This document shows, piece after piece, positions 1 through 5,824 of a stretch of DNA of 10,864 bases (the first letter of the stretch is position 1; each line of letters starts with the position of its first letter). The notes beneath the pieces were generated by a model. It saw only the letters and a program-made list of their open reading frames with translations. It was not told the origin of the DNA and ran no database searches. Source of the stretch: CAYLUN01 sp964386865 (lineage in GTDB: Bacteria; Verrucomicrobiota; Kiritimatiellia; RFP12; UBA1067). The translations under genes were made by a program, and so were the position numbers. The stretch spans positions 1-10,864 of the forward strand of contig CAYLUN010000143.1 in the NCBI GenBank assembly GCA_964386865.1, in the 5' to 3' direction.

Positions 1-102
1 GCGCTCGTAGCGCAGCACGCCGCGCAGGATGTCGCGGTGCGCCTGCTCGTTGGTCTCGAAGAGCAGCGCGACTTGCGGGATGGCAGAGAGGTTGCGGGGC
101 AT
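1..102 (-). CDS. XylR-type AraC-family transcriptional regulator, N-terminal fragment
   Basis: Reading leftward from ATG at 102, 34 codons stay open to the window edge. The peptide has the pattern IPQVALLFETNEQAHRDILR followed by GVLRYER. This matches the first strand and helix of the periplasmic-binding-protein-like sensor domain that opens XylR-type regulators ('vaLLfet...a.G.lrGi.rY.r'). In this family the sensor domain binds a sugar in the cytoplasm and a C-terminal AraC-type helix-turn-helix pair binds DNA; that part lies outside the window. A LacI-family protein is less likely, because a LacI helix-turn-helix would come first and there is no room for it. The start has no Shine-Dalgarno sequence, but the candidate promoter at 121-149 would give only about 12 nt of leader, so near-leaderless initiation would explain that. 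Such regulators often sit beside carbohydrate-use genes. The target genes are not visible. Confidence 0.72.
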   Translation of the reverse strand, partial: MPRNLSAIPQVALLFETNEQAHRDILRGVLRYER

Positions 103-106
103 GGGT

Positions 107-149
107 GGATATTCAAAAGTAGACTAACAAACCCATGCCGGATATTCAA
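107..149. promoter_or_regulatory. Direct-repeat candidate operator of the XylR-type regulator
   Basis: The decamer GGATATTCAA occurs exactly at 107-116 and 140-149, 33 bp apart or close to three helical turns. Both copies lie just upstream of the regulator start at 102. AraC-type DNA-binding domains typically recognise direct repeats. On the minus strand one copy overlaps the -35-like TTGAAT and the other overlaps the predicted transcription start, the layout of autorepression. The repeat is seen; its binding by this regulator is inferred. Confidence 0.45.
121..149 (-). promoter_or_regulatory. Candidate promoter for the XylR-type regulator
   Basis: On the minus strand TTGAAT (149-144) is followed after 17 bp by TAGTCT (126-121). 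Each matches 4 of 6 bases of the sigma70-type consensus, with ideal spacing. Transcription would start near 114, giving a very short leader before the ATG at 102. Confidence 0.35.
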
Positions 150-157
150 TCGCCCTG

Positions 158-185
158 TTGGTGGACGGGGGCATTTTGCTAAGAT
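158..185 (+). promoter_or_regulatory. Candidate promoter for the small ORF at 214
   Basis: TTGGTG (158-163) lies 16 bp before TAAGAT (180-185). The latter is preceded by TGC, giving an extended -10 pattern (TGnTAnnnT). The predicted start near 192 falls inside the inverted repeat at 185-197. The -35 match is weak. Confidence 0.3.
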
Positions 186-197
186 GACTGCCAGTCA
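185..197. promoter_or_regulatory. Inverted repeat, possible operator
   Basis: TGACTG (185-190), one central base, then CAGTCA (192-197): a perfect 6-bp inverted repeat. It follows the candidate -10 and precedes the AAGGAGG ribosome site at 201-207. A one-base centre is too tight for an RNA hairpin loop at full length, so a protein-binding site is the more natural reading. Short palindromes also arise by chance. Confidence 0.3.
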
Positions 198-213
198 GGT
201 AAGGAGGATGGCG

Positions 214-375
214 ATGAAAGAGGGCGTGGTTTGCGTTCTTCTGTCGCTGACTGCGCCTGGGCGCGTGGCCCCCATGGTGACCAGCCTGCTGCAGATGTCG
301 GCCTGGTATGTCTTCAGCACGCTGGTCTTCACGCTGGGGCCGCGCCCGAACGAGAGGTGGGGCGAGGGGAAGTGA
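214..375 (+). CDS. Small hypothetical membrane-segment protein (53 aa)
   Basis: I do not recognise this protein. It starts at ATG 214, six nucleotides after a strong AAGGAGG (201-207); the in-frame ATG at 208 directly abuts the ribosome site and is less likely. The product has a hydrophobic N-terminus (VVCVLLSL, residues 4-11) and a longer hydrophobic stretch around residues 21-43 (MVTSLLQMSAWYVFSTLVF), then a short charged tail ending WGEGK. One transmembrane helix is therefore plausible. Most codons end in G or C, as in neighbouring real genes. It is divergent from the XylR-type regulator and may be its target, or it may be a remnant of a larger membrane protein. Downstream (376-485) there is no open continuation and nothing else recognisable. 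The ribosome site is the best evidence that it is translated. Confidence 0.38.
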   Translation: MKEGVVCVLLSLTAPGRVAPMVTSLLQMSAWYVFSTLVFTLGPRPNERWGEGK

Positions 376-485
376 CGGTGAGGCGGGCGAGGCGGAGCAG
401 GCTGGATGGGTTTACGCAAGGGTACAAGGGCGCGGGGGAGGGGCGTGTCTTCATAACGGCTCGCCACGTACGCGGGCCGCGGTTG

Positions 486-2249
486 TCAGGGGTTCGCCCC
501 ATCCAGAACCTCGCGGATTTTCTGCGCCAGAGCAGTAGGTGAATACGGCTTGGCGAGGAAGGTGAGGCCTGGATCCAGAAAGCCGTGATGGGCGACCACG
601 TGGTCATCATAGCCGGACGTGTAGAGAACGGGGGTGCCCGGCTGGATGCGGTTCTGCTGCTTGGCGAGGTCGGGGCCATTCATGCCCGGCATGACGACGT
701 CCGCTATCAGCAGGTCGATCTTGCCCGCGTGCGCTTCAGCGGTGCGAATCGCCTCCTCGGCGCTGGCGCCGACCAACACCTGATAGCCGCATCGGCGCAG
801 GATTTCGGCTCCCACTATGCGCACCTCGGCGTTGTCGTCCACGAAGAGCACCGTGCCTTGGCTGGTCGGAAGCGCGGTTTGGGGTTTCATGCCGGCTGCC
901 GCGTCTGGAGCTGAGTGGACGCGCGGAAAATACAGGTGAAAGGCAGAGCCCGATCCTCTCGTGCTCAAAGCTTCGACCGTGCCCAGGTTCTGCTTCATGG
1001 CGCCATAGACCATCGCAAGGCCGAGGCCTGTGCCCGATGGCTTTGTTGTGTAGAACGGCTCAAACACCTTTGCGCATACCGCCTCGTCCATGCCTAGCCC
1101 GGTGTCGCGCACCGTCAGGCGGATATAGTCGCCAGGAGCCAGCTCCGCGTCGAGCCTGGCGCACGCGTCCTCATCGAGCGCGACAGCGGCTATTTCGAAG
1201 ACCAGCTCGCCGCCCTGCGGCATCGCGTCCCGGGCGTTTACGGACAGATTCACCAGCATCTCGTCCACCTGGTGAGGATCTGTGCGGGCGCAAGCGGGCT
1301 GCGGCTCACACACGACGGAGAGGCGAACGCTTGGCCCCAAGAGGCGCTCGAGCATGGCCTGAAGGTTTCTGACACTTTGGTTCAGGTCCACGACCTTCGG
1401 CTCGCTGATGTTTCGCCGGGAGAAGGTCAGCAGCTGCCGGGTCAGGAGAGACGCGTTCTCTGACGCATGGGTGATGGCGCGCAGAAAACCGGCTGTGGAC
1501 GAGTCCGGCTTGAGATCCTTGAGCGCGAGCTCCGCATTGCCGACGATGATCTGAAGCATGTTGTTGAAGTCATGGGCTACGCCGCCGGCCAGCCGCCCCA
1601 GCGACTCCATCTTCTCGCTTTGGCGCAAACGCTCCTCGGTCTCGCGGAGGCGATGCTCGGTTGCCACCTGGGCCTCCAGCGTCCGCTGCCGCGCCTGATA
1701 CGAGCGCCGCAGGATGCGAGTCAAGGTGATCTGAAGCAGTCCGGCCAAGAGGATGAAGAAGGAGAGCACGACGAAGTTCGACCAGTCCACGTTAGGCTCC
1801 GGCGCCGCGGCAGGCAGCCAGTTCAGTTGCTCGGCTACGACCATGCAGAGGAGGGAGGCGACGCAGAGGAGCGTAACTCCGATGCCGTAACGATCTCCCA
1901 AAAGAAAGGCGGCCAGCAGCACGATTAGAACGTAGCCCGTGGCGTCAGGAGAGTGCACGCCGTTGTCGGTCAGAATCAGCGTGGTGGTGAAGACCCACGA
2001 CGCGCAGACCAAGAATAGGCAGACCAATCTCATGCGGCCTTGTCTGAGCAGGATCAGTTGGGCGACGGACGCGGTGATCATTAAGCCCATCATGACGAGG
2101 CTGCGCACAGGCGTGTCGGCGAAGAGCAGCAGGGGCGGCAGCATGACGACGCCAAGGACAATCAGCGCAACGAGAAAGCGATGCAGGAAGAGCGCGGTCG
2201 CCTGCCGGCCCTCATCGTTCATCACAGGTGCTTTCAGCCAGTCAAACAT
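486..2249 (-). CDS. Membrane hybrid histidine kinase with C-terminal receiver domain
   Basis: This 587-aa sensor kinase has about six hydrophobic helices (roughly residues 25-43, 50-68, 74-93, 105-117, 122-139, 159-177) and no sizeable extracytoplasmic domain. A short linker coiled coil (about 183-213) leads into a HisKA dimerisation domain with phospho-accepting His226 in HDFNN. The HATPase_c domain has the N-box NARDAM (Asn338), G1 box DTGLGMD (382-388), F-box EPFYTTK (397-403) and G2 box GTGLGL (406-411). The receiver domain has acidic Asp471-Asp472, phospho-acceptor Asp517, Thr544 and Lys567. All catalytic residues are present, so it should autophosphorylate and pass phosphate to its own receiver. 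No HPt domain or output regulator is adjacent, so the final target is unknown. It starts 16 nt after the nuclease stop, with a weak AAAGG five nucleotides before the ATG, so co-transcription is likely. Its signal is unknown; membrane sensing is inferred. Confidence 0.93.
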   Translation of the reverse strand: MFDWLKAPVMNDEGRQATALFLHRFLVALIVLGVVMLPPLLLFADTPVRSLVMMGLMITASVAQLILLRQGRMRLVCLFLVCASWVFTTTLILTDNGVHSPDATGYVLIVLLAAFLLGDRYGIGVTLLCVASLLCMVVAEQLNWLPAAAPEPNVDWSNFVVLSFFILLAGLLQITLTRILRRSYQARQRTLEAQVATEHRLRETEERLRQSEKMESLGRLAGGVAHDFNNMLQIIVGNAELALKDLKPDSSTAGFLRAITHASENASLLTRQLLTFSRRNISEPKVVDLNQSVRNLQAMLERLLGPSVRLSVVCEPQPACARTDPHQVDEMLVNLSVNARDAMPQGGELVFEIAAVALDEDACARLDAELAPGDYIRLTVRDTGLGMDEAVCAKVFEPFYTTKPSGTGLGLAMVYGAMKQNLGTVEALSTRGSGSAFHLYFPRVHSAPDAAAGMKPQTALPTSQGTVLFVDDNAEVRIVGAEILRRCGYQVLVGASAEEAIRTAEAHAGKIDLLIADVVMPGMNGPDLAKQQNRIQPGTPVLYTSGYDDHVVAHHGFLDPGLTFLAKPYSPTALAQKIREVLDGANP

Positions 2250-2265
2250 AGGTGCCTTTGGGTTG

Positions 2266-3291
2266 TCAGTCGTAGGTGCGGAAGCGCTCGCGGAGGAGCT
2301 TGAAGACGCCGAGGGGGCCGGCGGGCCAGAGGCGCGTGGGTGTGGCGGCTTCGAGGGCTGACTCGACGTCGTCCGGGAGATCGGCGAGGAGGTCGAGCCC
2401 GGCGAGGGCTTCGACCTCGTCGATGGAGACGAGGCTGGCGCGGGCGTAGGCGCGGCGGCGGACGTTCTGCGGCATGAGGGTCGCGAAGGCGCGGATCTGG
2501 CCGGCGTCGCGGGCGAGGACGACCTGGTAGAAGGCGGTGGGGATGTCGACGCCTGAGGGAAGGCGCTTGCCGTTGGGCGCGGAGATCGCGCCGGTGAGAA
2601 CCCACACCTCGCCGTAGCGCGCGGGCCAGAGCTCGGCGATGCGGAACTCGAGGTTGCACCACGGGCCTTGGTTCAGGCTGGGTCGTTGCGGGCAGATGTT
2701 GGAGGTCAGGAAAGTCTGCGTCTGCGCGGCCTTGCCGTAGCGGGTGGCGATCGCGAGGTTGGGGGCCATGTGGCCGCGGTCGTAGCCGCTCTTGGCGTAC
2801 TCCTTGCCCTGCGGCGCGCGGGGCGCGGCGGGGTCTGGCTTGAAGTCGCTCGGCCGGGGCGGCGGCACGGCGTTGGTGACTGCGTGTACGCGGTAGGCGA
2901 CCCAGACCGGGTGGCGCAGCGAAGGCGAGTAGCCGACGATAAAGCCGGTCTTGTTCAGGATCTGGATGTCGTCGGGAGCGGGGCTGTTCGGCAGGCGGCG
3001 GGGGACGCCGGCGCAGAGGATGCGGTTGGTGGCGAGCGAGGCGGGCAGCGGCGCGGTGACGTCGGCGCCCGTCAGGCCGAGCGTGTCGGTGAAGTCGGCT
3101 GAGGCGTCGCCGAGGCGCGCGGCCCACTCGCCGAGCGGCGCGGGCAGGCGTCCGGCCTGCGCCTGTTGCCAGCGGCGCGGCTGGTGGGCGCACCAGTCCG
3201 CCGCGCCGCAGAGGAGCAGGTAGAGCAGGGCGAACACGCCGGAGAGGCGCTTGAGCAGGCGCTTGAGGGTGGGGAGTTTCTTGCGGTTCAC
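2266..3291 (-). CDS. Membrane-anchored DNA/RNA non-specific endonuclease (NUC1 / Endonuclease_NS family)
   Basis: This 341-aa protein has a basic N-terminus and one hydrophobic helix (residues 18-31), which suggests an uncleaved signal-anchor with the enzyme outside the cytoplasm. The beta-beta-alpha-metal core is intact: DRGHMAPN (171-178) with general base His174, then NICPQ, and metal-binding Asn207 followed by Glu215. That Asn-to-Glu spacing equals that of Serratia nuclease Asn119/Glu127. Family members cut single- and double-stranded DNA and RNA. The start is GTG at 3291; the next in-frame GTG would cut the membrane helix. No Shine-Dalgarno sequence is visible, and the upstream gap carries the GGTT-rich repeats, one copy of which overlaps the start codon. 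It lies 16 nt before the histidine kinase gene. No immunity gene or toxin-delivery domain is visible, so nutrient scavenging or envelope nuclease activity is more likely than a toxin role. Confidence 0.9.
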   Translation of the reverse strand: MNRKKLPTLKRLLKRLSGVFALLYLLLCGAADWCAHQPRRWQQAQAGRLPAPLGEWAARLGDASADFTDTLGLTGADVTAPLPASLATNRILCAGVPRRLPNSPAPDDIQILNKTGFIVGYSPSLRHPVWVAYRVHAVTNAVPPPRPSDFKPDPAAPRAPQGKEYAKSGYDRGHMAPNLAIATRYGKAAQTQTFLTSNICPQRPSLNQGPWCNLEFRIAELWPARYGEVWVLTGAISAPNGKRLPSGVDIPTAFYQVVLARDAGQIRAFATLMPQNVRRRAYARASLVSIDEVEALAGLDLLADLPDDVESALEAATPTRLWPAGPLGVFKLLRERFRTYD

Positions 3292-3346
3292 GGTTTCAGA
3301 GGTTGAGAAGGTTGGGGGAGGTTCACGGTTCGGCGGTTGGGTGGTT
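3285..3346. repeat. GGTT-rich degenerate repeat upstream of the nuclease gene
   Basis: GGTT occurs at 3285, 3292, 3301, 3310, 3320, 3327, 3335 and 3343, with steps of 7-10 bp. The 11-mer GGTTCACGGTT is present exactly twice (3285-3295 and 3320-3330), and the first copy overlaps the GTG start of the nuclease. It occupies most of the 87-nt gap to the C-S lyase stop. The period is looser than in the two 7-bp arrays at 4562 and 5779. Confidence 0.55.
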
Positions 3347-3378
3347 TCCTGTCGGGGCGACCAGTCAGTCGCCCACGC

Positions 3379-4545
3379 TCAGGTAAACAGGCGGGAGCGG
3401 GAGAGGCGGCCGAGGGCTTCGGCGAGGAGCGAGGGCGGGCAGGCGAAGTTGAGGCGGGCGAAGCCGGGCGCGCCGAACGGGGCGCCGTCCATCAGCGCGA
3501 CGCCGTGCGCGAGGAAGAACTTCGCGGGCGAGAGGCCGCTCATGCGGTCGAGCCACGGGCGGAAGTCGAGCCAGGCGAGGTAGGTGGCCTCGACGTGGGG
3601 CATGGCGACGCCCCAGGCGCGGGCGGCCTGCTCGACCGTGTCGCGGTTGGCGCGCAGGAGGTCGAGCAGGGCGAGCCGCCACGGCTCGGCGTGGCGGTAG
3701 GCGGCTTCGGCGGCGACCCAGCCGAAGAGGTTCACGTGGGGCACGATGCCGGCCATGGCGGCGCGGACGCGCTGCCGCAGGGCGGGGTCGGGGATGACGG
3801 CGAAGGCGCAGGAGAGGCCGGGCAGGTTGAAGGTCTTGCTGGGCGACAGGAGCGTGACGAGGCGGTCGGCGAGTTCGGGCGCGGCCACGGCGGCGGGCGT
3901 GTGGCGGAAGGGCGCGTCGAGGGTGAGCCCGCCGTGGACTTCGTCTGAGCAGACCGTGACGCCGCGGGCGTGGCAGAGGTCGAGCAGTGCGCGGAGTTCG
4001 GCGGGCGACCAGGCGCGGCCGAGGGGGTTGTGCGGGTTGCAGAGGATGAAGAGTCGGGTGGCCGGGATGAGCGCGGCGCCAAGCGCGGCGAGGTCGAACG
4101 CCGGGCGGCCGAGGGCGTCGGCGGTCATGGGGGCGGCCACGAGGGTGCGGCCGGAGAGGGCGGGAGCCTCGAGGAAGGGCGGGTAGACGGGGACTGTGGT
4201 GGCGACCGCGTCGCCGGGCGCGCCGACGGCGCGGCACAGGATGTTGAGGGCGCAGACGAGGCCGGGCACGGGCACGACGGCGGCGGGGTCGATGGCGAGC
4301 CCGTCGAAGGCGCGGTGGTAATCGATCAGGGCCTCGACGGCGGCTCGCGAGTCCTTGGCGTAGCCGAAGACGCCCTGCGCGGCGCGTCGGGAGAGGGCCT
4401 CGGTGATCTCTGGGGCGGCGCGGAAGTCCATGTCCGCGACCCAGAGGGGCAGCACGTCGCCGTGGCGGGCGTAGGCGCCCCACTTGAGGCTGTCGGTGCC
4501 GCGGCGCTCGGCGGGCTCGGCGAAGAAGGAGGGGGGGGTAGACAT
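3379..4545 (-). CDS. MalY/PatB-family PLP-dependent C-S lyase (cystathionine beta-lyase type aminotransferase fold)
   Basis: This 388-aa protein is close to the usual length for fold-type I MalY/PatB enzymes, which cleave cystathionine or cysteine conjugates to a thiol, pyruvate and ammonia. The motifs run in family order: DSLKWG (18-23), LPLWVADMDF (32-41), the PLP-contacting Asn170 in CNPHNPLGRAW, Asp201 in CSDEVHGGL, Schiff-base Lys237 in SPSKTFNLPGL, and carboxylate-binding Arg364 in FARLNFACP. It is cytoplasmic and lacks a signal peptide. It lies 46 nt after the glycosyltransferase stop and 87 nt before the nuclease start on the same strand. The ATG at 4545 aligns with the family N-terminus but has no Shine-Dalgarno sequence; the region just upstream is the 7-bp array. 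Class I aminotransferase activity is the main alternative, but 'SDEVH' and 'WVADMDF' favour a C-S lyase. Substrate choice is not visible. Confidence 0.9.
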   Translation of the reverse strand: MSTPPSFFAEPAERRGTDSLKWGAYARHGDVLPLWVADMDFRAAPEITEALSRRAAQGVFGYAKDSRAAVEALIDYHRAFDGLAIDPAAVVPVPGLVCALNILCRAVGAPGDAVATTVPVYPPFLEAPALSGRTLVAAPMTADALGRPAFDLAALGAALIPATRLFILCNPHNPLGRAWSPAELRALLDLCHARGVTVCSDEVHGGLTLDAPFRHTPAAVAAPELADRLVTLLSPSKTFNLPGLSCAFAVIPDPALRQRVRAAMAGIVPHVNLFGWVAAEAAYRHAEPWRLALLDLLRANRDTVEQAARAWGVAMPHVEATYLAWLDFRPWLDRMSGLSPAKFFLAHGVALMDGAPFGAPGFARLNFACPPSLLAEALGRLSRSRLFT

Positions 4546-4561
4546 GGGACAAGGAAACGCC

Positions 4562-4589
4562 CAACGTTCAACGCTGAACGCTCAACGTG
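4562..4589. repeat. Four-unit 7-bp tandem array between glycosyltransferase and C-S lyase genes
   Basis: The plus strand reads CAACGTT, CAACGCT, GAACGCT, CAACGTG at exact 7-bp steps, with consensus SAACGYT. The array fills most of the 46-nt gap between the glycosyltransferase stop (4592) and the C-S lyase start (4545). Seven is not a codon multiple, and both flanking genes end or begin outside it, so it is non-coding. Confidence 0.75.
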
Positions 4590-4591
4590 TG

Positions 4592-5761
4592 TTATGGGGT
4601 GGAAAGGACGTAGTCGTAGCAGCGGCGGAGGGCGCCGCGGAAATCTTCGGGCGTGCGGTTCTCGCGGCGGAGCGTGTCGCGGCCGCGGCGGGCGAGTTCG
4701 GCCCCGCGCTTGGCGTCGCGGCAGAGCGTCAGGATGCCGCGGGCCATGGCGTCGGGCTTGAGGCCGACGATCAGCGCGTTGTCGGGCGAGAGCAGCGTGC
4801 GGTTGGCCGGCGTGTCGGCGGCCACCACGGGCGTGCCGGAGTACAGGTAGTCGAGCACCTTGATGGGGGCGGTGGCGCCGGCGCGGCGCGGGGAGACGAG
4901 CACGTCGGAGACGGAGAGGAGGGCCGCGAGTTCGCTGGAGGTGATTCGGCCGGGGAAGGTAACCGACTTGTCGATGCCGGCCTTGGCGAGGGCGTCGCGC
5001 ATGCGGCGGATCTCGGCGGCGTCGCCGCCCACCACGGCAAAGCGGACGTCGGGGGCAGAGGCGAGGACCTGCGGGATGGCGTTAAAGAATAGGTCGAGGC
5101 CTTGGAAGCGCGTGAAGGAGCCGACGCAGGTGACGAGCTTCTGCTTGGGGGCGGTACGGTAGCGGGCCAGGGCGAGGTTGCGGGTGGGGAGGGTGACCTC
5201 GTCGGTGACGGCGGGAATGTCCGGGATCACGCAGGCGCGGCTGCGTCGGCCGAACTGAGCGAGGAGCCCGACGACGGACTGGTCGTTGCCGATGACGGCG
5301 TCGGCGCGCATGAGGGCGCGCCGCTCGAGGAAGCGATAGAAACCGAACCAGAGGCGGCGCGGCCCTTTGACGCGCGCGTGGGCCAGTGCGGTGTGGCGCT
5401 CGAACACGCTCGGCGTCTTGGTGAGCCGGCCCGCGAGCCACGCGATGACGCCGCAGTCCTCGACGCCGTGGATGAGCGCGTAGCGTTCGCGGCCGGTCAG
5501 GAAGACCGCCTTGAAGAGCATCAGGGCGTCCAGCGCGAAACGCCGGACCGAGGGGCCCTCGGGCAGCTGGCTGCAGAACGGGAGGCGGGGCACGAGGAGC
5601 GTGTGGACGCCAGGCACGGGAGGCGGGATGCCAACGGGCACCGCGAGCAGGTCGACGCTGTGGCCGAGAGCTACAAGCGCTTCAAGCGTATGGCGGGTGC
5701 GGTGGCAGGCGCCCTCCCACGGGTAGTACGGCTTGGAGGAGATGAACAGGATGCGGCTCAT
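4592..5761 (-). CDS. Glycosyltransferase family 4-like protein (GT-B fold)
   Basis: This 389-aa protein has two Rossmann-like halves. The N-terminal acceptor domain opens ILFISSKPYYPWEGACHRTR and has the usual LEALVALGHSVDLLAV helix-strand. The C-terminal nucleotide-sugar domain has VTCVGSFTRFQGLDLFF (about 210-226), FAVVGGD, a VTFPGRITSSEL segment, and SDVLVSPRRAG, then PIKVLDYLYSGTPVVA. The canonical EX7E motif is altered: the first Glu position is Ala and the second is Asp304. Several GT4 subfamilies vary here. It probably transfers an activated sugar to a surface polysaccharide, lipid or protein in the cytoplasm; donor and acceptor are unknown. ATG 5761 is preferred over an in-frame TTG at 5779, which would add only a Pro/Ala string and overlap the repeat array. 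No Shine-Dalgarno sequence is visible before it; the upstream 18 bases are almost all C and G. Confidence 0.88.
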   Translation of the reverse strand: MSRILFISSKPYYPWEGACHRTRHTLEALVALGHSVDLLAVPVGIPPPVPGVHTLLVPRLPFCSQLPEGPSVRRFALDALMLFKAVFLTGRERYALIHGVEDCGVIAWLAGRLTKTPSVFERHTALAHARVKGPRRLWFGFYRFLERRALMRADAVIGNDQSVVGLLAQFGRRSRACVIPDIPAVTDEVTLPTRNLALARYRTAPKQKLVTCVGSFTRFQGLDLFFNAIPQVLASAPDVRFAVVGGDAAEIRRMRDALAKAGIDKSVTFPGRITSSELAALLSVSDVLVSPRRAGATAPIKVLDYLYSGTPVVAADTPANRTLLSPDNALIVGLKPDAMARGILTLCRDAKRGAELARRGRDTLRRENRTPEDFRGALRRCYDYVLSTP

Positions 5762-5778
5762 GGCGGGGGCGGGGGGCA

Positions 5779-5813
5779 AAACGTGAAACTCGAAACGGAA
5801 AACTCGGAACCGG
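5779..5813. repeat. Five-unit 7-bp tandem array upstream of the glycosyltransferase gene
   Basis: The plus strand reads AAACGTG, AAACTCG, AAACGGA, AAACTCG, GAACCGG at exact 7-bp steps; units 2 and 4 are identical. The AAC core keeps its phase through all five units. It lies in the 63-nt gap between the zinc-ribbon gene stop (5825) and the glycosyltransferase start (5761). Together with the array at 4562-4589 it suggests a common type of spacer repeat. Confidence 0.72.
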
Positions 5814-5824
5814 GGGCGCCGGGG

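Noticed and set aside
376..485. 110-nt gap between the small ORF and the kinase stop searched for a gene, RNA or terminator
   Set aside because: Nothing recognisable: no ribosome site, no stable hairpin with T-run, no tRNA-like arms.
489..500. GGGG-TTCG-CCCC hairpin at the 3' end of the kinase gene as a terminator
   Set aside because: The 4-bp stem lies within the last codons before the stop and no T-run follows on the transcribed strand.
3195..3291. Lipoprotein signal (lipobox) in the nuclease N-terminus around Cys28
   Set aside because: The residues before Cys28 are LLL; a lipobox needs a small residue at -1, so an uncleaved membrane anchor is the better reading.
2234..4564. Second long minus-strand frames overlapping the nuclease (2234-3193) and the C-S lyase (3365-4564)
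   Set aside because: Both are Arg/Pro-rich out-of-frame readings of genes with intact catalytic motifs in the other frame.
5762..5779. TTG at 5779 as glycosyltransferase start
   Set aside because: It adds only Pro/Ala residues encoded by a C-rich run and overlaps the 7-bp array; the ATG at 5761 begins the typical first strand of the fold.
4562..5813. Tandem arrays considered as CRISPR
   Set aside because: The units are 7 bp and contiguous with no 25-40 bp repeats or spacers, and no cas genes are present.
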